DNA from: JBHOQX01 sp042408595
GTDB taxonomy: Bacteria > Chloroflexota > Chloroflexia > Chloroflexales > Roseiflexaceae
Direction of reading: 5' to 3'
DNA: 17,079 nucleotides
Assembly (NCBI GenBank): GCA_042408595.1
Contig: JBHOQX010000037.1
Location: 1 to 17,079, forward strand
A program made the position numbers and the translations under genes. The notes beneath the pieces are model-generated. The model saw only the letters and a list, made by a program, of their open reading frames with translations, was not told the origin of the DNA and searched no databases. This document shows, one piece after another, positions 1 to 6,744 of the stretch. Numbering within the stretch: the stretch's first letter is position 1; every line of letters starts with the position of its first letter.

Positions 1-90
1 CTGCTTATTCTGCCAGCCCTGTTCGTGCAACTCCCAGGCGCGCAACCGGCGCCCTTCGCGCCAATCGGTCGGTTTGCGTTCTGTACTCAT
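1..90 (-). CDS. IS630-like transposase, N-terminal fragment (runs off window)
   Basis: Reading leftwards from an ATG whose complement is at 88-90, 30 codons are open to the window edge. The start reads MSTERKPTDWREGRRLRAWE, followed by LHEQGWQNKQ. This matches the opening of IS630-family transposases, whose first helix-turn-helix typically has a basic arginine-rich stretch followed by an 'A..L...G..N..IA..LG' pattern. Only the first helix of that DNA-binding domain is inside the window; the DDE catalytic domain lies outside. The element therefore extends to the left, and its 5' end with one terminal repeat should lie within about 91-180. The identification rests on 30 residues, so family-level confidence is moderate. 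Confidence 0.6.
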   Translation of the reverse strand, partial: MSTERKPTDWREGRRLRAWELHEQGWQNKQ

Positions 91-94
91 AGCC

Positions 95-110
95 GGCATG
101 ATACCATGCC
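95..110. repeat. Small palindrome next to the transposase start
   Basis: GGCATG (95-100) and CATGCC (105-110) form a perfect 6-bp stem around ATAC. It lies just upstream of the minus-strand transposase ATG, in the stretch where the IS terminal repeat and promoter should be. It could be an operator or part of the IS end; the sequence does not decide. Confidence 0.35.
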
Positions 111-112
111 GA

Positions 113-140
113 TTTAGGTTTTAGTACAGCAGGCTATAGT
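113..140 (+). promoter_or_regulatory. Candidate promoter for the MFS operon
   Basis: A -10-like TATAGT at 135-140 lies 16 bp downstream of a weak -35-like TTTAGG at 113-118. Transcription from here would give a leader of about 115 nt before the MFS start at 261, and that leader contains the hairpin at 190-231. The call rests on motif resemblance only. Confidence 0.3.
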
Positions 141-189
141 AGAAACGCGATGAAGCTCGCGTAACGCCGGACACTCCGGCTGATGGCTT

Positions 190-231
190 CTACCGGCGCG
201 GCCCCATGGGCTGCGGGTAGAGGCCTTTTTT
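190..231 (+). terminator. Terminator-like hairpin in the MFS leader (possible attenuator)
   Basis: An outer stem CTACC (190-194)/GGTAG (216-220) encloses an inner 7-bp stem GCGGCCC (198-204)/GGGCTGC (208-214, one G-T pair) with loop CAT. After five bases comes a run of six T (226-231). It lies between the candidate promoter and the ribosome binding site of the MFS gene. No plus-strand gene ends upstream, so it may be a leader attenuator or may block transcription entering from the flanking IS. The five bases between stem and T-run weaken it as a classical intrinsic terminator. Confidence 0.45.
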
Positions 232-260
232 GTTGCCGCTGGCTGAGGAGAGGTGATGGT

Positions 261-1466
261 ATGGCACGCCAGGACATGGCCCGCGAGGCGGCTGGGCCGC
301 CCGCGATCAGCGCCCGGGCGCTCCGGTTCGTCCTGCTGATCGGTATGGTGAGCTTTTTTGCGGATTTCGCCTACGAAGGTGCCCGCAGCATCATCGGCCC
401 CTACCTGGGGCTGCTCGGCGCGAGCGCGGCCGCGATCGCGGTGACGACCGGCTTCGGCGAATTGCTCGGCTACGGATTGCGCCTGGTCTCAGGGCGGCTC
501 AGCGAACGGACAGGGGCGTTCTGGCCGGTGACGATCAGCGGATACGTCGTCCAGATGGCGGCTGTGCCGCTGCTCGCGCTGGCCGGCAGCTGGCCCGCCG
601 CGGCGGCGCTGATCGTCCTCGAGCGGGTCGGCAAGGCGACCCGTAACCCGCCGCGCGATGTGATGCTGGCGCACGCCGCGAAGGAGATGGGCGGGTTCGG
701 TTGGGCGTTTGGCGTCCACGAAGCTCTCGACCAGTTGGGCGCGTTGGTCGGCCCGCTGGCGGTTGCGGCGGTGCTGGCGCTCCGCGGCGACTATCGCCTG
801 GCCTTTGCGGCGCTGCTTGTGCCGGCGCTGGCTACTCTCGCCCTGCTGGCTGTGGCCCGGCTCACCTACCCCCGGCCGGAGGACCTGGAGCCGAATCCGC
901 CAACGCTCCAGGGCGCCGGACTGCCGCGCCGCTTTTGGGTGTATCTGGCCGCCGCGGCGCTCGTCGCGGCCGGGTTCGCGGATTTCCCGCTGATCGCGTA
1001 TCACGTTGCGCGCGCGAGCACCGTTCCGCTCGACATGGTGCCGGTGTTTTACGCAGTCGCTATGGGCGTCAGCGGCATCGGCTCGCTCGTGTTCGGGCGG
1101 GTCTTCGACCGGGCCGGGATCGGGGTGCTCATCCCCCTAACGATCCTCTCCGCGCTGTATGCCCCGCTAGTCTTTCTCGGCGGGTTCTGGGCGGCGCTGG
1201 CCGGGATGGCGCTCTGGGGGCTTGGCATGGGGGTCCACGAGTCGATTGTGCCGGCGGCCGTGGCGCTGATGGTGCCGGTGCAGCGGCGGGCCTCGGCCTA
1301 TGGGCTGTTTACCGCTGGCTATGGCATCTGCTGGTTCCTGGGCAGCGCTCTGATCGGCCTGCTCTACAGCCGCTCGCTGGCGGCGGCGATTGGGTTCTGC
1401 GTCGGGGCAGAGTTGGTGGCGATCCCGCTGCTGCTCGCGGTGCGGCGTGCGGTCTGGCGACCGTGA
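261..1466 (+). CDS. MFS transporter
   Basis: This is a 401-residue integral membrane protein with about twelve hydrophobic segments, typical of the Major Facilitator Superfamily. It moves small solutes across the cytoplasmic membrane, most likely as an efflux carrier. After the first helix comes a YEGARSIIGPYLG stretch, typical of an MFS subgroup often annotated only as 'MFS transporter'. A GRLSERTG stretch near residue 80 fits the conserved motif A loop between helices 2 and 3, and a weaker version (GRVFDRAG) appears in the second half. I chose the ATG at 261 because GAGGAGAGG lies just upstream (246-254). An in-frame ATG at 183 would add 26 residues lacking transporter character, and that stretch overlaps the leader hairpin. 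The gene is first in a plus-strand series, 74 bp before the DUF190 gene. The substrate cannot be read from the sequence. Confidence 0.85.
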   Translation: MARQDMAREAAGPPAISARALRFVLLIGMVSFFADFAYEGARSIIGPYLGLLGASAAAIAVTTGFGELLGYGLRLVSGRLSERTGAFWPVTISGYVVQMAAVPLLALAGSWPAAAALIVLERVGKATRNPPRDVMLAHAAKEMGGFGWAFGVHEALDQLGALVGPLAVAAVLALRGDYRLAFAALLVPALATLALLAVARLTYPRPEDLEPNPPTLQGAGLPRRFWVYLAAAALVAAGFADFPLIAYHVARASTVPLDMVPVFYAVAMGVSGIGSLVFGRVFDRAGIGVLIPLTILSALYAPLVFLGGFWAALAGMALWGLGMGVHESIVPAAVALMVPVQRRASAYGLFTAGYGICWFLGSALIGLLYSRSLAAAIGFCVGAELVAIPLLLAVRRAVWRP

Positions 1467-1540
1467 GCGGACGGGCGGCGCGGCCCTGAGGCCGGCGCCC
1501 ACAGGGTGCGGCCGCTGGCCTGAAAGGAGGAGGCACGACT

Positions 1541-1876
1541 ATGATGGCACCGGCAAAGCGGGTGGTGATCGCCATCGATGAAGCTGACCACTGGGAACAC
1601 CGCCCGCTGGCGAGCGCGATCATCGAGCGGCTGCGCGCCGCGGGCGCCGCGGGTACGACCGTGCTCCGCGGGATCGCGGGGTTCGGTGTGCATCGGCAGG
1701 TGCATACCACGGCACTGGTCGAGCTGTCGTCCAACCTGCCGATCCTGATTGTATGGGTCGACCAGGCGGACAAGGTGGATCGGCTGCTTCCCGACCTCCT
1801 CCCGCTGCTCCGCGAGGGGCTGGTTACAGTCGAGGCGGTGGAGGTCGTGATGTATCAGCAGCGTGCGACAGATTGA
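1541..1876 (+). CDS. DUF190 (COG1993) PII-like protein
   Basis: This 111-residue protein matches the DUF190 family in length and layout: a hydrophobic first strand, a 'PLASAIIERLRAAGAAGTTVLRGIAGFG' helix-and-loop region (residues about 24-49), a conserved H.Q.HT segment (about 52-56), 'LSSNLPILIVWVD' (about 63-75), and a C-terminal 'EGLVTVEAVEVV' strand. Family members adopt a ferredoxin-like, PII-related fold. They are often found beside fluoride exporters or other transport genes, so a role in sensing or modulating a transporter is plausible but unproven. A strong ribosome binding site (AAAGGAGGAGG, 1523-1533) precedes two consecutive ATG codons; the first is used here. It lies 74 bp after the MFS gene and 21 bp before the HEAT-repeat gene. 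Confidence 0.87.
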   Translation: MMAPAKRVVIAIDEADHWEHRPLASAIIERLRAAGAAGTTVLRGIAGFGVHRQVHTTALVELSSNLPILIVWVDQADKVDRLLPDLLPLLREGLVTVEAVEVVMYQQRATD

Positions 1877-1897
1877 GCGCGCGGCGGGGGCCGGTCC

Positions 1898-2324
1898 ATG
1901 CATGTCTTCTGCCCCGGTTGTTTTGCAGGGGCCGGCCTGGCCGACCGCGGCCGCCCCTGCCCGCGTCGCGGCGGCGTCGCGCCGGCCTGGGAAGCCCGGC
2001 CCAGCTACACCGCGCGGCTGATCCATGCCTTGCGGTACCCGAAGCCGGAAGCTCGCATGGGGGCGATTAGCACGCTTGGAAACCGACGCGAAGCGCGAGC
2101 CGCGCTTCCGCTTGCCGAATGCGCGCTGGCGCATGCGCTTGACAGTGTCCAGGGGATGGCGATCGTATGCAGCCTGGGGAAGCTGCCGGACGGCCCGGCG
2201 CGCGGCGGCGCTGGCGCGGCTTGCCAGACATCCAGCGCGGGCCATCCGGCGGGCCGTCGCGGAGCTTCATCCCCATAGCGGCGCCCAGGAACGGACAGAT
2301 CAGCTGCCTGAAGGAGCAGGCTGA
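1898..2324 (+). pseudogene. HEAT-repeat protein with N-terminal zinc-ribbon remnant, frameshifted
   Basis: The first frame, from the ATG at 1898, begins MHVFCPGC. It continues into a HEAT-like helix pair (YTARLIHALRYPKPEARMGA, then a segment containing LPLAECALAHALDSVQGMAIV) up to LGKLPDG near 2195. The rest of the repeat continues one frame over as RRAAALARLARHPARAIRRA, then VAELHPHSG, to a TGA at 2322-2324, three bases before the MutS-like ATG. Joining the two frames gives a coherent protein of about 140 residues, and the total of 427 bases is one more than a multiple of three. The break lies in a GC-repeat stretch around 2190-2215, so it may be a real mutation, a sequencing slip or a programmed shift. 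The second zinc-ribbon pair is also damaged: CPRR is found where CPRC is expected (one base change). HEAT proteins usually act as scaffolds. Confidence 0.6.
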
Positions 2325-2327
2325 CCT

Positions 2328-3863
2328 ATGGAGTTTCAGAGCATCCTGTTCCTCAATCCGGACGACAGCCGGCGGGCGGAGGCGTGCATCGCGCCGGGCT
2401 GCTTCGCCGATCTGAATCTCGACCAGATCGTTGACGCGGCCACGGCAGGGCGGCAGGAGTACGACGTAACGTCCTTCTTCTACGCGCCCTTGGGTGATCG
2501 GGAGGCGATCGCCTATCGGCACGAGGTCTTTCAGGACCTGGAACAACCGGCTGTGCGCGACAGCATCCGGGCATTCACCGAGCAGCTGGCGGTGATGCGC
2601 CGCTATCGGCTGATGTGCGATAAACACAGCTATACGTACGGAAAAGAGGCATGGTTGTTGGAGAGCGCACACATCTACTGTAATGCTGTGCAGCACCTCG
2701 TCGAGCGGCTAGATGGGATTGATCTCCGGTCATGTGGCTTGCGGGCATTTCGTAAATATATTGGCGTATATGCCGAATCTGCCAGCTTTCTGGCGCTTGC
2801 TGCGCGCGTCCGGCGTTTGAAGGAGGCATTAGCGAGCATTCGGTATTGCGTGCTTATCAAGGGCAATACGGTTAGAGTGCGCAAATACGAGGGCGAGGCC
2901 GACTACAGCGATGAAGTCGATTCACTGTTCGCCAAATTTAAACAGGGTGCGGCGAAAAGTTACCTTGTTCAGATGCCGATCAGTATGGGTATGGGACACG
3001 TCGAGGCGTCGATTCTCAGCCTTGTCGCCAAATTGTACCCAGAGACCTTCGAAGATCTCGACGACTTCGCCGCAACGATGCAGGCATTCGCCGATGTCAT
3101 CATCCTTCGATTCGACCGGGAAATTCAGTTTTACCTTGCATGGCTGGAGTTTATCGGTCGGATCAAACACCATGGGCTGGCATTCTGCTATCCGTCGGTG
3201 GCTGCGACAACAAAGCAGGTCTGGGCGCGGGGCAGCTTCGACCTTGCACTGGCGAACAAACTATCAGTGGCCGGTGCGCCTGTGATCTGCAATGACTTCT
3301 GCCTCCACGGGGCGGAGCGTATCTTCGTCGTCTCTGGGCCGAACCAGGGCGGTAAAACCACCTTTGCGCGCATGTTTGGGCAGGTGCATTATCTTGCCAG
3401 CCTGGGCTGCCCCGTCCCCGGCAGCGCGGCGCAGCTGTTTTTGTGCGATCAAATCTTCACGCATTTTGGGAAAGAGGAGGCCATCGTCAGTCATGATGGG
3501 AAGCTCCAGGACGATCTCAAGCGCATCCACGCGATTCTTGCTCGAGCGACGCCAGAGAGTATTATTATCATGAACGAAATTTTTACATCGACAACCGTGA
3601 GCGATGCACTGCTGCTTGGCACACGCATCCTGCACGCGATTAGTGCGCTGGATGCGCTCTGCGTCTGTGTGACGTTTCTCGATGAACTGTCGGTGCTGAA
3701 CGAGAAGACGGTGAGTATGGTCAGCACGGTGGTGCCAGAAAACCCGTCACAGCGGACCTTCAAAGTTGTGCGTAGGCCGGCCGATGGCCGCTCCTATGCG
3801 CTTGCCATCGCCGAAAAATATCGGCTGACATACGACGCATTGAAGGAGCGTATCCGCCCATGA
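2328..3863 (+). CDS. MutS-like ATPase, first of a pair
   Basis: This 511-residue protein is related to the C-terminal part of MutS mismatch-repair ATPases. The N-terminal 320 residues are mainly helical, resembling the MutS core/lever. The ATPase domain follows: Walker A GPNQGGKTT at 337-345, an IFTHFGKEE segment with GKLQDDLKR after it (in place of the usual MutS STF..EM loop), and a Walker B-like IIIMNEIFTST starting at 412. Asn416 occupies the position of the usual Mg-binding Asp, while Glu417 is kept. There is no mismatch-recognition domain with the Phe-x-Glu motif and no Smr nuclease tail; full-length MutS1 is about 850 residues. The start follows the HEAT-gene stop by three bases and the 3' end overlaps the next gene by four, so translation is probably coupled. 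The two proteins may form a heterodimer (inference). Confidence 0.83.
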   Translation: MEFQSILFLNPDDSRRAEACIAPGCFADLNLDQIVDAATAGRQEYDVTSFFYAPLGDREAIAYRHEVFQDLEQPAVRDSIRAFTEQLAVMRRYRLMCDKHSYTYGKEAWLLESAHIYCNAVQHLVERLDGIDLRSCGLRAFRKYIGVYAESASFLALAARVRRLKEALASIRYCVLIKGNTVRVRKYEGEADYSDEVDSLFAKFKQGAAKSYLVQMPISMGMGHVEASILSLVAKLYPETFEDLDDFAATMQAFADVIILRFDREIQFYLAWLEFIGRIKHHGLAFCYPSVAATTKQVWARGSFDLALANKLSVAGAPVICNDFCLHGAERIFVVSGPNQGGKTTFARMFGQVHYLASLGCPVPGSAAQLFLCDQIFTHFGKEEAIVSHDGKLQDDLKRIHAILARATPESIIIMNEIFTSTTVSDALLLGTRILHAISALDALCVCVTFLDELSVLNEKTVSMVSTVVPENPSQRTFKVVRRPADGRSYALAIAEKYRLTYDALKERIRP

Positions 3864-5389
3864 ACGTCTTTCTGTTGTACCGAGACCGCGATTTCGATCC
3901 GCAGGCGCCCCTGACGCCGGGCGATCAGGCGCTGATCCAGGATCTCGAGCTGGAAACGCTTATTGCGGCGATGGCACGCGGCGATGTGTTCCTGGCCGAT
4001 GTGATCCGCAAGGTGATGCTCTCTAGCCTGATGAATGCCGACGCCATCAGATATCGGCAGGATGTACTGCGGGATTGTATGCGCAATCCGGACGTCATCA
4101 GAACGATCTATGACCTCTCCATCAAGCCGATTGAAAATCGGAAGAAGTTCTTCTTCGGTGTCTTTAGCCGCTTTCTAAGCTCTATATTGTATAGATCCGT
4201 CCAGATAATGCAGATGTTTCTCGAATTACTGTGTAGACTGCGGAATATTGCTGATAATACAGGTAAATTGTTTACTTCTGTGGGTTTTATGCAATTTTTT
4301 GCGATGGTTCGCCGTGAGTTAGGCGACGACTATCTGGAGCGCGTTCAGCAACATCTCCGTGATCTCCAGTTCCGGCACGGCGTGCTGCTGAGCGCCGAGC
4401 TGGGGTTAGGCAACGAGGGCGTGAACTACACGCTGTGCAAGCCAAACGATCAAGATCGCGGCTGGTTCCAGGCGCTTTTTACCTCCCGCTCGCCGACGTA
4501 CAGCTTTTCGATTGCCGACCGAGACGAAAGCGGCGCGCGTACTCTGTCGGAGTTGCAGGACCGCGGCCTGAACCGCGTGGCGAATGCGCTGGCCCAGTCG
4601 GCCGATCATATGCAGAGTTTTTTTGCGATGTTGCGGACGGAACTGGCCTTTTACCTCGGCTGCCTGAACCTGCATGCTCGTCTGCGCGACCTCAGCGAGC
4701 CGATCTGCTTCCCCGCGGTGGCGGAGCCGGAGGAGCGGCGGCACACGGCGCGCGGCCTCTACGATGTGTCGCTCGCGCTCCACATGCAACAGACCGTGGC
4801 AGGAAACGATCTCAACGCCGATGGCAAAGACTTGATCATCGTCACTGGCGCGAACCAGGGCGGAAAGTCCACGTTCTTGCGCAGCATCGGCCTGGCGCAG
4901 TTGATGATGCAATCTGGGATGTTTGTCCCGGCAGAGGCATTTTGCGCCAATCTCTGCCGCGGTGTCTTCACCCATTACCGGCGCGAAGAAGACAAGATGA
5001 TGAAAAGTGGCAAGCTCGACGAAGAGCTGGCGCGTATGAGTGATATTGCCGATAATATGCATCAAAACGCGCTAGTCCTGTTCAATGAGTCGTTCGCTGC
5101 GACGAATGAACGGGAAGGGTCGGAAATTGCCGTGCAGATCGTTCGGGCGCTGCTTGAAAGACAGATCAAGGTGGTTTTCGTGACGCATCTCTACGAATTC
5201 GCGCGCCGCGAGCACGAACGGTGCCGGGCCGAGACGCTCTTCCTGCGCGCCGAGCGGCAGCCGGACGGCACCCGCACCTTCCGACTGACCGAAGGCGCGC
5301 CGCTCCAGACCAGCTACGGCGACGACCTGTACCGGCGCATCTTCGGCGAGGAGGGGTGCATCCCGCTCGAGGCGCAGGCCGGCATCTAG
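3860..5389 (+). CDS. MutS-like ATPase, second of a pair
   Basis: This 509-residue protein is a diverged paralogue of the preceding one, with the same helical N-terminal two-thirds and a MutS-type ATPase domain. Walker A is GANQGGKST (330-338). A VFTHYRREEDKMMKSGKLDE stretch with ELARM follows, and the Walker B-like segment is LVLFNESFAATN from 405, again with Asn (409) in place of Asp before the retained Glu (410). A late VTHLYEFAR supplies a candidate switch histidine. No mismatch-binding or nuclease domain is visible. The ATGA overlap with the upstream gene indicates translational coupling. Bases 4201-4320 count at 46 G/C in 120 (38%), well below the surroundings, which suggests a different origin for at least this part. 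The pairing suggests a heteromeric ATPase; target and role are unknown. Confidence 0.83.
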   Translation: MNVFLLYRDRDFDPQAPLTPGDQALIQDLELETLIAAMARGDVFLADVIRKVMLSSLMNADAIRYRQDVLRDCMRNPDVIRTIYDLSIKPIENRKKFFFGVFSRFLSSILYRSVQIMQMFLELLCRLRNIADNTGKLFTSVGFMQFFAMVRRELGDDYLERVQQHLRDLQFRHGVLLSAELGLGNEGVNYTLCKPNDQDRGWFQALFTSRSPTYSFSIADRDESGARTLSELQDRGLNRVANALAQSADHMQSFFAMLRTELAFYLGCLNLHARLRDLSEPICFPAVAEPEERRHTARGLYDVSLALHMQQTVAGNDLNADGKDLIIVTGANQGGKSTFLRSIGLAQLMMQSGMFVPAEAFCANLCRGVFTHYRREEDKMMKSGKLDEELARMSDIADNMHQNALVLFNESFAATNEREGSEIAVQIVRALLERQIKVVFVTHLYEFARREHERCRAETLFLRAERQPDGTRTFRLTEGAPLQTSYGDDLYRRIFGEEGCIPLEAQAGI

Positions 5390-5391
5390 CC

Positions 5392-5445
5392 GGCGCCCAG
5401 TGTGGTGCCAGCGCGGGGCGCGGGCCATACAGCGCCACTGGCGCC
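5392..5445. terminator. Possible hairpin between convergent genes
   Basis: GGCGCCCAGTG (5392-5402) can pair with CACTGGCGCC (5436-5445) with one bulged C, across a 33-base loop. It lies in the 115-bp gap between the convergent second MutS-like gene and the minus-strand membrane-protein gene, where a bidirectional terminator would be expected. No T-run follows on either strand, so the terminator role is tentative. Confidence 0.3.
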
Positions 5446-5504
5446 TGCTTGTAGCCTACGCCACGGCTGCCACGTTTCTCCGTGCCGCTACGACCCGCCG
5501 GGTG

Positions 5505-6503
5505 TCATCGCAAAGCGTCGGCGGCCAGTCGATCGCGCCGGGGCTGCCCGCGCAGCCGCCAGGCGAAAACCCCGAGCAGCGCCAGCGCGACCAGGCCCGC
5601 GGCTCCCTGGGCGAGTTGATCGGCCCGATTGCCGGCGGTCACCACGAAGAAGCCGAACGCCGTGCTGACCACGAGCGCGCCCAGCACCGCCGCGAGCCGG
5701 TGCAGGTCGCCCCAGCCGGGCGCGGCGCTCCAGCGCCGCAGCAGCGCCGCCACGCCCGCGGCGACTGCAGCCACGCCGAGCATTGGCAGCAGGGCGAGCG
5801 CGCCCGCCCGCAGCGCATGCGGCAGATCGAGCAGCGCGAACCATGCCGCGGCTGCGATCAGCACGGCCAGCCCAACCACCCACGGCGACGGCGCGCAGCC
5901 GGATGGTGCGGCCGCCTGCGCCACCCGCTGCGGCCAGGCCAGCGCCAACACGACAAGCCCGCTGACCAGCAGTGCCGCGACGGTCAGGAGCGGAAGCGGC
6001 ACGCGGTACTCCGGCGTGACGAACAGCCGGAAGGTTGCGCCGAGCGCCAGCGCCCCAACCGCGTAGAGCGCACCCGCCACACCCACGCCGAACCGCCCCA
6101 GCCATGGCTCCGCCCGCCGCGCCGGGAAGAGCAGCTCGGTTAGCAGAATCGGGATGAGCATGCTCCAGACGATATGGTAGCCGACCGTCCACTGCGTCCA
6201 GACCCAATTGAACCCCAACCAGCGCCCGCCGAGCACGCCAGCGTTGAACAAGGCAGGGTTGAACAGCGACTGGATCGCAAGCCCCTCCTCGACGATGCCG
6301 TAGGCCGCGCCGAGCAGCGCGATCCGACCCCAACCGCCGCCGCGCCGCCGCGCTAACTCGCGGATCAGCAGCGCCCCGCCGCCGTAGAGCGGCGCGGTCA
6401 CCACCAGGCCGCCGATCCGGCTGAATGGCGTCGCGCCGAACAGCACCTCGGCGATCAGCGGCGCGAGGATGAAGAGTGTGAGCGCCGGGCTGTAGCGTCG
6501 CAC
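5505..6503 (-). CDS. Multi-pass membrane protein of unknown function
   Basis: This 332-residue protein begins MRRYSPALTLFILAPLIAEV and contains about nine or ten hydrophobic segments with short, mostly basic loops, so it is an integral cytoplasmic-membrane protein. Notable stretches are TPFSRIGGLV, LYGGGALLIRELARRR and YGIVEEGLAIQSLFNP. The paired glutamates at about 92-93 recall the first motif of CPBP-type membrane proteases, but the Arg that should follow and the later His motifs are not evident, so I do not assign a protease. The start is GTG (complement at 6501-6503), supported by an AAGGAGG six bases upstream on the minus strand. It is divergent from the ABC operon and convergent with the MutS-like pair. 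I do not recognise a characterised family. Confidence 0.75.
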   Translation of the reverse strand: MRRYSPALTLFILAPLIAEVLFGATPFSRIGGLVVTAPLYGGGALLIRELARRRGGGWGRIALLGAAYGIVEEGLAIQSLFNPALFNAGVLGGRWLGFNWVWTQWTVGYHIVWSMLIPILLTELLFPARRAEPWLGRFGVGVAGALYAVGALALGATFRLFVTPEYRVPLPLLTVAALLVSGLVVLALAWPQRVAQAAAPSGCAPSPWVVGLAVLIAAAAWFALLDLPHALRAGALALLPMLGVAAVAAGVAALLRRWSAAPGWGDLHRLAAVLGALVVSTAFGFFVVTAGNRADQLAQGAAGLVALALLGVFAWRLRGQPRRDRLAADALR

Positions 6504-6744
6504 AGCGAGCCTCCTTCCACCAGAAACAGAAGCGCACCGACCATTTGGCCGTCGTCTGCCTCGCTATCTTTCGCCCCACATCATGGCCGGCGCAGGCCGC
6601 CCGCAGTAGGGCCGAACGGCAGGTCTTGCACCTCACCTTCGTCATATGACCTTCGTCATATGCAAGTTGTGTCGTTTGGGACTGCGCGCCGCGGCGCCGG
6701 CGCGCTATGCTTCGTGTGGGATGCACACGAGGAGGCAGAATGAT
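6504..6744. other. Divergent intergenic region
   Basis: This 241-bp stretch separates the divergent membrane-protein and ABC genes and must hold both promoters. The clearest structure in it is the tandem CATATG-containing repeat at 6635-6662. I see no convincing -35/-10 pair on either strand, and no protein-like frame with its own ribosome binding site. Confidence 0.5.
6635..6662. promoter_or_regulatory. Perfect tandem 14-bp repeat, candidate operator
   Basis: ACCTTCGTCATATG occurs twice in direct succession (6635-6648 and 6649-6662). Each copy ends in the palindrome CATATG, and the junction creates a perfect 10-bp palindrome GTCATATGAC (6641-6650). It sits in the divergent control region about 80 bp upstream of the ABC ATPase start. 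Spaced identical sites fit cooperative binding of a dimeric regulator, possibly the response regulator encoded downstream; that link is inference. Confidence 0.45.

Noticed and set aside
183..260. Longer start for the MFS transporter at the ATG at 183
   Set aside because: The extra 26 residues have no membrane or family character, overlap the leader hairpin, and lack a good ribosome binding site; 261 has GAGGAGAGG directly upstream.
5505..6503. CPBP/CAAX-type membrane protease
   Set aside because: Only a paired Glu (EEGL) is present; the Arg of that motif and the later His motifs are missing.
5488..6726. A 412-codon minus-strand open frame overlapping the membrane-protein gene
   Set aside because: Its translation is arginine- and alanine-rich, without membrane segments or motifs. 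It is a GC-rich shadow of the real frame, which has a ribosome binding site and about nine hydrophobic helices.
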